Source of the DNA: Branchinecta lynchi
Lineage: Eukaryota; Arthropoda; Branchiopoda; Anostraca; Branchinectidae
Direction: 5' to 3'
Assembly (NCBI GenBank): GCA_023053575.1
Contig: JAKZAP010000021.1
Location: forward strand, 15,128,212-15,192,211
DNA length: 64,000 bases
Positions 24,401 to 36,400 of this stretch are shown piece by piece; the first letter of the stretch is position 1, and each line of letters opens with the position of its first letter. The notes under the pieces were generated by a model. The model had not been told where the DNA came from. It saw only the letters and a program-made list of their open reading frames with translations, and did not search any database. Made by a program: the position numbers and the translations under genes.

Positions 24401-27400
24401 CTTCGCCAATCCAGTCTTCGCCAGACTCGTTGAACATTTTTACTATTAAATTCAGAAACAAATTAAGGCCAAAAAGCTAATCATCTGAGAAAACCAAGTT
24501 CAGATATGGATTCAACATGTTTGTGTTTACCCCTATAAGTTATATCTGTTTTGACAAAATCTTCCTGCCTTACATCTGCCAATTTCCCGGTTTCGTCCGA
24601 ATTCCGGAACTACCTGTCCGGCAAAAAAAAGCTAAAAAACGAACTCAGTGTATCTTCTTTACCCTATATCGAACATATAATCAACTTCAAATTAAAATCT
24701 AACTTATAACAAATTTTCCGGTTCCAACCGGATTCCGGGCGAACTATATGTCCGGGTAAAATGATTGTCATACACGGATTCAGCATCTCTTCCTTCCCCT
24801 AAATCAGATGTCTAATCAACTACAAATACTTTTAACAATTTTCCGGTTTTGCCCGGATTCCGGGCGCCCGGCGAGAAAATGGTTTTCACCATCGTGTGAA
24901 AGTTCAGATATGGATTCAGCATGTTTGTGTTTACCCCTATAAGTTATATCTGTTTTGACAAAATCGTCCTGCCTTACTTCTGCCAATTTCCCGGTTTTGG
25001 CCGAATTCCGGAACTATCTGTCCGGCAAAACAAAAGCTAAAAAACGAACTCAATGTATCTTCTTTCCCCTATATCGAACATCTAATCAACTTCAAATTAA
25101 AATTTAACCTATAACAATTTTTCCGGTTCCAGCCAGATTCCGGGCGAACTATATGTCCGGGTCAAAATGATTGTCATACACGGATTCAGCATCTCTTCTT
25201 ACCCCTAAATCAGATGTCTAATCAAATACAAATACTTTTAAATTTTTTTTTCCGGTTTTGGCCGGATTCCGGGCGAACTACTTGCCCGGCGAGAAAATGG
25301 TTTTCACCATCGTGTTCAGCATGTCTTCCTTCCCCTACACCGAACATCTAATCAATTTCAAATTAAAATTAACTTATAAAAAATTTTCCGGTTCCAGCAG
25401 GATTCCGGGTGAAATGTATGTCCGGGTAAAAAATGATTGTCATACACGGATTCAGCATCTCTTTTTACCCCTAAATCGGATATCTAATCAACTACAGATA
25501 CTTTTAGCAATTTTCCTGTTTTGGCCGGATTCTAGGCGAACTACTTGCCCGGCGAGAAAATAGTTCATCGTTCATCGTAGAACCATCGTGTTCAGAATGT
25601 CTTCTTACCCCTAAATCCAACATCCAATCAACTTCAAATAAAACTTTTACTTTTTCGCTGAAATAAAAGGTGTTATTATTATTATATTATTATTTTAACA
25701 AACTTTCCGGGTGAACTACTCGTCCGGCGAGAAAATGGTTTTCACCGTCCTGTTCTTACCCCATAATCGACTGTCTCATTAGCTGTTTAAAAACATTTTG
25801 CTTGCCCCTTAATTTAAACCCCCTCCCCCACCCCTAAATATAGGGCTTCAAAGACCATCTACAAACTCGACCTTATTCTTGACCCAAGGAATCCCCACAA
25901 AAAGTTTCATCAAAATACCTCATTCCCTTCGAGAGTTATCGTGTTTACAGACGGACGGACGGAGAGACAGACGGACGGACGGACGGAAAACTTTTGCGAT
26001 GTCATAGGTATCCCTCCACTTACGTTTTGGGATCCCAAAAAGAATAAAATAAGCATTACATTTTTCTAGCAATGAACGAGAGGGTCGAGCGGCGGTAGCG
26101 TTCCGTGTTACATTTTACCAGTTCGAAATATTGGTAGATTTCTTTGGAGCGTGGTGGGAGCAAGGCGCGGAATCGGGTTGACCTTTCTAAACTTCGACCA
26201 AACTTCGTAGGCGACAGGCAACAAGTCTTTTACCGTAGTAATTATTCCAATTTTCATCTAGGGTAACTGAAATAAAGTTAAGGTGGAGAAAGGTGGTAGA
26301 GAAATTGTTAAAATGGCACTCTCTTGGATTTGCGGTCGCTGTCGATGAATCCCGTGTGTGCTTCGCTCCAGTAGTTGATGGGCTTTCGTTGAGTCGTCTC
26401 AAATATTGCTGCAACCTCCTGTTTGTACAGTGAAATGCTTTTAAACAACTCTTACCATAAATTATAATATAGAGAAATCCTGCTTGGACCAAGAATGAAA
26501 GATAACTGTCCTTGGCTGCGGATTCATTCCGCAGCCAAAATACTTAGAATGAAATGGATCAAAGCCTGACCTCGGGTTAGCCAGCAGCTAACTGGAGCTA
26601 GTGGATAAAGACCGAGTGACCTATTGTCACGATGCCGGGAAATTAATTATGGTGATGGAAACCGAAGAGATATATAGAAAAGTAGGCGATAGATTGAGGG
26701 AATAACTAGGAGGACTATTGCAGAGCAAAGTGCTATGGGATGTCTCCATAACACTTTGCTGCTTTAACCTCTCTGCTTGTCCTTTGGTTTTGAGCACCAA
26801 CATGACACAATTTACACATTCTCTGACCAACGTTATTCTCGGAAACAATAAACGGCCCCTGGGCTTTGAAGGCAAAATTTACTTCTTTTCTGACCTATGC
26901 AATTCTCAGGAAGAATTCAGTATAGACATTTGTACCTAAAAGCCGACTGGGACACATACAGTAGAGGTGCTTATTTGAACACTTCTCTAACTGTTTTACT
27001 ACCCTGACTTTGTTATTTGCTTGTAAGCAGTCAAATGGAAAGGAAAAATAACCAACTTGAAGTCAGCTAATAGCCAACATCTTAAGGGTTATCCTGGCAT
27101 AAAGTACGGTTTGTTGAACTCGGTTTCATGTTCTATCCGTACTCTTTCAAAATTTATTGGTAGGCTACTTACGTCGCCGCTTTTCCAGCTGTTTAGTACG
27201 GCAGAGTTCATACCAGGGAGTTAGAGCTCGCTAAGATCAGAGCTTTCGAAAATAACAAACAGGACTGGGATTCAGTTCTCAAGATTACTGAAAAAATGAA
27301 GGAAGATCGTCTTTGGTGGTACCATAATTTTAAAATTTTATTTTATTTAGAATTAACAGATGTGCATTCTTTCGTAAACGCTGTGGAAGTGCTGACAGTG

Positions 27401-30400
27401 TATTACAGGTGCGACAGGTCCTTTAAGGGACCTGTCTTACCCATAATACTAACGCAACCTACTTCCATATATTTCCAAACCCAGAGAGCCCAATTTCGTC
27501 CGTTGTATTCTAACCCCTCAAGCAAAACCACGCTGAGTTTCTCACTTACCGTGTTTTGCTACCCTCGATGTGTATCATGCTGACGACGGTTCTCTGCGAG
27601 ATTTTCATCAGAAAAACCGGTTATGTAAATAGTTTCCCTGTTATCGCTACAATTCAGCTGGTCTCGGAAAAGGCTTAAAACAGCCAAAACCATGGTTTAC
27701 TTCTTGAAAGCACAGTCTAGTTATAAAGTATTCAAATATTTTTAAAATACTGTAAGTTGAAGAGTAAGTAGTACGAGGGGTCCTTTAACGTTGCTTTTCT
27801 CCCGCAGCCTCTTCGTTGGATCATTCCTAGTCCCACACACTTGGCTTCTGTATCTTAGTTCAGCTTTCCTCGGCCTCGGAGCTGCCGTAATCTGGACGGG
27901 CCATGGTAATTACTTGACGTTGAACTCGAATGAAGAAACGATGACGAGAAACAGTGGCATCTTCTGGGCATTGATGCAGTCGAGGTAGACAAGTTTTCTG
28001 GTTCTTTTTGGTTAAGCTACTAGGATACATCGCCTAATAAGACTTCGCATGCGTGTTGAGCTGATAGCTTTATTAGTAAATTTCGAACACGAGAAAGGAG
28101 AGAATACCGTAAAAAATACAAGAACGGAGTAACTGTATTTGTCGCTTGTTTAGCTAATTATCAGCCGAACTAAAAAACTTAAAGTTTAACTGAAAAGCCA
28201 ACTTATTTTGTGTCATTTAACTGTGTCATCTAACTCCTGACGAAACGTCCCCATGACAAAACGTCCCCGGCAGAACGTCCCCGTGGCGAAACGCCCCCAT
28301 TGCGAAACGTCCCCACGACAAAACGTCCCCATGACAAAACGTCCCCATGGCAAAACGTCCCCGTTGCTAGACGTCCCAAAGCATAGATTTTTTAGTTCGC
28401 TTAGATCATTAAGTGCATGATCGCGGTAAAACAACTTCATAGTGTACATTACAGATGTGGGAATATTCCTTGTAAGCACGAAAGATCGCACATGGGACCG
28501 GTAGCTTCATAATGTATTGTTTCCAATTAAAATATATAGTGTAATATGCCTTGTGGACTCGTAACTGATGAGTTCTAGGTCGTTTGAAGCAACATGCACA
28601 ATCTGAGGAGCACCAATAAACTCCTCAGAGAAAGGGTAAGCTCGCTGTGGATCAACGAGAGTCAAACAAGGAGAATGCAAAAATGTGCGTAGTGCCATTA
28701 TGGTCGATAAAAATGACATGGAAAGCAAGGAAAAGTAAGCAGATGGAACGACGAGATAGTTAGGGCAACAGAAAAAATTTAGGTAAGACGGGTTTGATCC
28801 TTTAATAAAATCCTGTAGTAGTAAATATCATCAAATTAAATATCGATCAAAAGCGAGACCAATGAGTCAAATCGCCGAGTAAACTGACACACAAATAAAC
28901 CAATTAAATAAAGGATAAATCAGAAACTGACAAACTACTAAATCTTTGCGCTTTCTTTAAAGGACACCTGAATGAAGAATACCAAGTATCATCCCTATCT
29001 GGATGACTTCCGTTAACATTGCCTGTAGAAAACCAAATCCAAATCCAAAATAGTGTTTCCAAGCTATAATTTTTGCTCCATTTTGCATCTGTCTTTATTT
29101 CAGTACCAAACAATTTTAAAAATGAACAAATTTCTCCAATCCACCCTTCTTCTGGAATATTTGTTAACCAGTTAAGCCCAAAGGTATATCTAGAAGAAAT
29201 TCCAGTACGATCCGGCCAGCTTTGTACAAGATTTGAATGAATTGCGCTTTTTGGGATCCCAAAACGTAAGTGGAGGGATACCTATGACATCGCAAAAGTT
29301 GTCCGTCTGTCCGTCCGTCCGTCTGTCCGTCCGTCTGTAAGCACGATAACTCTCGAAGGGAATGAGATATTTTGATGAAACTTGGAGTGAGGATTCGTTG
29401 GGTCGTCGGACCAGTCAAGTTCGTAGATGGGCTTTGTAGCCCTACATTTAGGGGTGGGGGAGGGGTTTCAAATTAAGGGGTAAACACAATATTTTGAAAC
29501 AGCTAATGTGATATTCGATTATGGGGTAAGAAGACATGCTGAACACGATGGTGAAAACCATTTTGTCATCGAACAACTAGTTCGCCCGGAATCCGGCCAA
29601 AACCGGAAAGTTTGTTAAAAGTAAAAGCTTTATTTTAAGTTAATTAGATGTTCGATTTAGTGGTAGGAAAACATGCTGAACACGATGGTCAAAACCATTT
29701 TGTCATCGAACAAGTAGTTCGCCCGGAATCCGGCCAAAACCGGAAAGTTTGTTAAAAGTAAAAGTTTGACTTTATGTTGATTAGATGTTCGATTTAGGGG
29801 TAGGAAGACATGCTGGTGACGATGGTGAAAACCATTTTCTCGACGGACAAGTAGTTCGCCCGGAATCCGGCCCAAACCGGAAAGTTGGTTAAAGTTAAAA
29901 GTTTTAGTTGAAGTTGATTAGATGTTCGATTTAGGCAAGAAGACATCCTGAACACTTATATGAAAACAATTTTCTATCCGGACATGTAGTTCGTCCGGAA
30001 TCCGGCCAAAACCGGAAAATTGGTAGAAGTTAAAGTTTGATTTCTAGTTGATTAGATAACCGAATTAGGGGTAAGAAAAGATGCTGAATCCGTGCGTGAC
30101 AATCATATTTTACCCGGACATATAGTTAGACCGGAATCCGGCTGGAGTCGGAAAATTTGTTATAAGTTAAATTTTTATTTGAAGTTGATTAGATGTCCAT
30201 TATTGGGGAAAGAAGATACCCTGAGTTCATTTTTGAGCTTTCTTTTTTTTGCCGGACAATTAGTTCTGCAGTTTGGCCGAAATCGGGAAATTGGCGGCAG
30301 TGGCAGGAAGTTTTTCTCAGATGATTAGCTATTTGGCCTTAATCTGTTTCTGAATTTTAATTGTAAAAATGTTCAAGGAGTCTGGCGATGACTGGATCTG

Positions 30401-33400
30401 GCTAAGACAAGACCCAGTTGTCTGGATCAGATATTGAATTTTTGGGATCCCATCGAAACCTTTGGTCTTGTTGTCTTGGAGTCTGCATGTGCAAACCTCC
30501 AGAAACGAACATCCCTATTTTAAAAACGTCACGCTCAGGAGAAGAATGTTCTCCGTGGCCATGTCTTTAAATGGATTCTCCATGGTGTGTTCAAGTATGG
30601 TTTCATTGTTCAGGTGTCCTTTAAGAAATGTCATATAGCCGTGAGCAACCCTTTGGTTTATTTCTTCACTATCGGTTAAATGCTGAAGTAGCCAACCGAT
30701 AGTGGTTTTCAAAATATTATATACCAAAATCATTTTTGGTCTTGCCACTGGGACGTTTTTTCGTGGGGACGTTTTGCCATGGGAACGTTTTGTCGTGGGG
30801 AGGTTTTTTGTCATGGGGACGTTTTGTCACGGGGACGTTTCGAATGGAGACGTTTCGCGGACAACCCCTTATGATTTTCCACTAACTTCTCTATTAGCGA
30901 CGTTCAGAATATCTACAGCTGTCCCCATAACACACATTCTACTATGACGCTGAAAGTTCGAATCTCAACATAAACGCGGCTTTTCAGTGGCAAATGGTGA
31001 GCTTGATGAAGACTGATGACTGCGTGACATGAATTTTTGGTACATGTACACAGGTAACACAGGTACAGCGCATAATACCACCACAAATCCAACAGGGAAG
31101 GTCCACTATTCGAAAACCAAAAATTCGTGAATAGTGGAGCAACAAAATAACGCATTTTCGTCGGGTCAAGCCTATTTAAGTGAAGAAGCGATGGGCACTG
31201 GAGCTCAGAGCTAATCCATGACCCATTGGCCCTTAAAGTTCAACTGAAAAGGGATAGATAGGACAATCTAGTTACCCATACCTTATTCACTTAATGGCTC
31301 GAAGACCCGCTGAAAATGCGTTACTTCGTTGTTCCGCTATTTAAGAATAATCGATTTTTCAAATAGTTAATTTCCGTGTGATTTGTGGTACCTCTATGCG
31401 CTTGTGTTTGTGTTCTGTGCCTTACCAGAAATATTTATGATTCTCTATTGTTCACGCACTAAGCAGTCTCGACCAAGCTCACCAGTAGCCACTGAAAAGC
31501 CGCGTTTGTGTAAAGATAAAATTTCTCGCGTTATAGTAGAATTTACGTTGCGGAGATGGCCGGAGATAGAGAGATTACACCCTATCCGATGAAAATGGAT
31601 ATTGCTACATCGTCATCACGGGATCATAACAACAAATTTAACATTGGGAGGTATAGGACTTTCAACTTTGAAATTAAGTTGTCGCCGTTTTATCATCATT
31701 CTGAGCCAGGGACTTGCTGGAAATGTTAATCGGACTATTCCGTAACCGTATAATTATATTTTTGCAAAAGAGTTTCCATGGAAGTAAGAGCATGAAGGCT
31801 TCAGAGTTTGAACACAAAAACGGAGTCTCGAATCCTATTGGTCGGCGTTGACGCGGATTTGAAAAAATGTGTCATAATCGACCAATAGGACGAGACTCCG
31901 TCTTTGGTTACAAACTTTGACGCCTTCAAACCCTTACTTACATGGAAACTCTTTTACAAAAATAGAATTATACGGTTAAGGAATAGCCCAATTAACATTT
32001 CCAGCAAGTCCCTGACTCAGAATGATGATGAAACGCCGATAATTTAATTTCAAAGTCCTATACTTCCTAATTTTAAATTTTTTCGTTATGATCCCGTCCG
32101 TTTTCGTCGGGTATTGTGCAATCTCTCTATACGTCATAACTAGAGCAGATGGTGGAAAATAAAAAATATCCCTTAGCAGAATCCAAATTATTCCATGTAT
32201 TCAGTTAAATGACACAAAAATAAGTTGGTTTCAGTTAAACTTTAAAGAACTCGTCAAGAGAGCTTGTTGACGTCGATTACATTAATATCCTTTTTAGTTT
32301 TCTTATCGGCAACGTCTTCGTCTACTTCACCTTCGCCGGGAAGGAGATCATCTCTTTCGAGACTCGAATGGTTACCATTGGCACCCTTTGCGGCATAGGC
32401 CTGGCTGGAACCCTTTTCATCTCAACCCTCGGGAGTGTTCAAGAGGAGAGCAGAGATGGCGCTGCAAAGGTTGGACCACTCCAAGCCTTCAAGAATTCAG
32501 TGAAGATGTTTTTAACAAAGGAAATGCTTGCTCTCAGCTTTACCTTTGCCTACACTGGTATGTGAAAACATATGTTTCAGCTTACCTGCTGCGTCCTACA
32601 CGTCCTACACTGGTATGTGAAAACATATGAAAACTGCACGTCCTACACTGGTATGTGAAAACATATGTTTCAGCTTACCTGCTGCGTCCCATCACAAATA
32701 TATAAAATAATGATCAAGTACTGCTGCTACGTCTCTTAACGATGAAAAATTCATTTAAAATAGTACTATGAAGTAGTACGAAAAAGTAGCATGCAGTACT
32801 AACGATGCTACTACATGCTTCTACTTCAAGGCTACCGTGTTACTGCATACTTTTATATGCTACTACTAGCAAGACTGGGTGCTACTATGGCAAGGCAGGA
32901 TGCTACTGGATACTACTACATATGATTGGACCAGTTTAAGGCACATTAAATGATACTATTCTTTGCTATTACATAGTAATAGATGCAACGTTTTCGTACT
33001 ATTACCATACTGCTACGCAGGCTACACATTTTTCGTCGGGTTACTTCATAAATGAACAGTAACCAGTCTTGGGACCAAAACGACGACATGCTCTTCCTAT
33101 CACATTGGACGCGATCAATCAGTAGTTTTCTTAACAATCTGGAATTAGCATAATACCCTTAAACGATGGGAACCGAACTGAATTAAACGTTTGTAAACAT
33201 AAGCTATCCAATTTGTTTTGTAGCGGTCTAAAGAGGCGGCTAGTCGCTACACGGCAGGCACGAAACGTTTCAGCAACATCGCACATTTGCAGAACTAGCA
33301 GACTTGTTTAGGTCTGCTTTCTTGAGGTACTCGGTTTCTGTGTTGAGATATGCCCTTCAAGAAAGATATTCCTGACGATGTTTTGTAGGGGGGGTGGAGG

Positions 33401-36400
33401 GAGGGGGAATACGGAATCTTGAGGTATTTATAACTTTTGAAAAAACTTAATATTTGGAAAGACCCGTGTCTCAGACGATCTATCTAAAATTCGGACCGGA
33501 TCCGGTGACTTTGGGGGGAGGGGGGAGCTACAAGGGGGAGCCGGAAATCTTGGGAAACACTTAGAGTGGAGGGATCGGGATGAAATTTGGTGGGAAGAAC
33601 AAGCACAAGTCCTAAATACATAGTTTGAAATTGATATAACCGGACCAGATTCGGGCACTGTGGGGGAGTTGGGGGGGGGGGGGGGGCTCTGGAATCTGGT
33701 GATCCTTCGAGTTTGGTACTTCCTGATGTGCTAGGACGATGAGACTTGGGAGGAGTATCAGGGACCCGAACAGGCTGACTTGAGAATAGTCGTTTGCCCG
33801 ATCCAATCATCATGGGGGGAGTGGAGGAATAGGGGAGCCCGGAGTTAGTGGCATGCATAACCTTTGAACGGGTTATCGGAATTGAATGAAACTTGGCAAG
33901 TGGAAAGAGCTATCGTCTCAGATGTTCCACGTCAAGGGCTGATCGGATCTGATACCTGTGGGGGGAATTGGAGTGGGGCACCGGAAATCTCGTGAAATGC
34001 TTTAGAGTCGAGGTATTGGGATGGGATTTGGTGGGAAGAAAATGCATTAGCCCTAGATACGTAACGGACAAAATCAGATCGAATCGGGCCTCTATGGGGG
34101 AGTTGGAGGCTGCTTCCCGAATTCCGGTGATCACCAGTTACGATAGTTCTATATGTTCTAAGGACCGATGAAACTTTGCAGGCATATTAGTGACTTAAGG
34201 ACCAGACATAATCACATAATCACCTAGACAAGCAAAACATTTGTCCGAACCACATGCGGCCACGGTTGGAAGATTTGGAGGGGGGGGGGGGTAACATTCA
34301 CAGAACTAACCGGATGGACCGAAAGGGATGCAAATTGGACAGTACCGAGTTTGTTCGGCCTTGATTTGTTATTTGGCGTCTGGATCGAATCCGTGTGGAT
34401 ATAGGGGAGGGGGGGGGGGGGGTTGAAGCTGGAATCTGAAATTTGCAGCTAGGCTATACTCCGATTCTAGTCAAACTTAATGAACAGGAATAGGACATGT
34501 CAGATATGCGACTTTTATGGGTCTGAGTCGTATTCAGCCGCAGGAAGTGGAGTTGGAAGGGGAGTCCCGGAAATGATGTGGCTCTCATAGGGGTCAAACA
34601 AGTGGAGTGATTCGAATGAAACTTGGAGTTACAGAGAACACATGTCATACATGACATATTTTAGGATTCGAACTGGATCTGACAACGGTGGGGGAGGGGG
34701 AGAGTTACTGAAAGTTCCCAAAAAAGCTGAGACTTGAACGAAACTTAATAGGCGGTAAGAGAAAATACTTCAGATAATCTATTTAGGAGTCCAAAATCAG
34801 ATTCGGCCACGGTAGGGGGAGTTGGAGGGGGTACCGGAAATCGTGTGGCACGTCTAGGGACCAAACGAGTGGATCTACTGGGTTGAAACTTGGAAGGTAG
34901 AATACTCATTTGCCCCAGATTATCCGAGGCGATGCCGGTAAAGCTCAGACTTGAGTAAAACTAGAAATCCTTTGTATGGGTCCGAATAGCAATTTTGGAC
35001 GGCAGGGTATTTTGTGACGTTCTCATCTTCTTTCGTGTACTACCTACTCGTATCAAGTGCCATATGAGCTCTTAGCTCTTGTAGTTAACCTCGTATAAGC
35101 AGAATATAGTTCATGATAGAGGCAGGTCCTGGCCGTAATTATTGTGGGCCTGTTTCATGCTCTGCATTTTTTTCTGTCACGATCAACGATAGCGATCATC
35201 TCTAGGTCTTATTCCTGGGAGGTTCAAGCGTGTCTATTATCGTGAAGAGAAACCTCAGTGTTTCGACAAGTAGTGCTGAGAAATGAGCCTCGTTTTCGTT
35301 GCACGTTGCACGCTGCGGGTCCACTTCGCCTCCGCTTCCGGGCTGACTCTTTCTACATTTGTTTCTGCACTGCAGTGCTTCCGGTGAAGACGGCAGCGCT
35401 TCTCGAGACTCGCGGCTTACCGACCAAGTCCGTGCTTCCCTGCAAGTGCAGCTCCAACCAAGAAGAAATTGTGCAGGCAGTGAATCGGAAAACGCCCCTT
35501 GTGCAGAAGCAAAGAGCAGCGATGCGGCAGCACTTTTGCAACAAAAAACGAGGCTATGGTTGCAGTGACCTGCCCTTGAGAATCGAAAACGGCATACATG
35601 TGCGCTTTCTCAGATCAGCATCCACTGCTAACCAACGGAAATGTAGAATATACTGGTATTTTACATGGTTGTGACGATGAGTATAAGCAAATTGAAAGTC
35701 CCAAAATAAGGATGGAAAAGTACACAAATTTCCTGTTTTGCATCTATCCTTCCTTTTGTCTCTTTTAGTTTACTTTTCAGTAATATTAATTTCTAACTAT
35801 AGATTTGCATATCAGTTTTAATATTCTTTGAACCCAGGCGTTCGACCGTAACGGTCATTCTGCAAGGTCAACGAGATTCTCAACGGTCAAAACGGCAGTT
35901 TACATTTGGCTGTGATTGTGCTCGGACCGTAAATTGTGTTTAATGGATTTCTATGGAAGAAGACGGTGTATTCTCAGTTCTCGGTAATATCCACTATTTT
36001 AAGATCCTCAACAAAAACCGCGGCCCCCTCTCTCCTCAAAGGCGGACCTTCCTGTTCTATCGCTCTGTACTAGTTAAAGTTGGGCTCAATACGCTATGTC
36101 TGCACTGTCAGAAGTTTCATAATAGATAACACGAAGTTGCGCGGTTTCAACAGATAATGCGTAACAGATAACACTCGGATGTTATCTGTTGTGTTTGAAA
36201 ACGTCATGCATGAAATGTTATGCATAACAAGCTTTGTTATGAAGAGCCAAAAAAGCATCTACTGACTTTATTCCTTATCGTCATGATGTCGGTAAACTCA
36301 GCAGATACTTCTTGGCGGTTTTTCGGTTCTTCCTGATGGTAACGCTTATGCAACATTGTGAAAAAACACAGATAACACTCGAAGTGTTATCTGTTACACA

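Noticed and set aside
35258..35674. 138-codon plus-strand frame
   Set aside because: It lies across the N2 MITE, which is GC-rich and non-coding. Overlapping frames are open on the other strand and the N1 copy does not preserve the protein.
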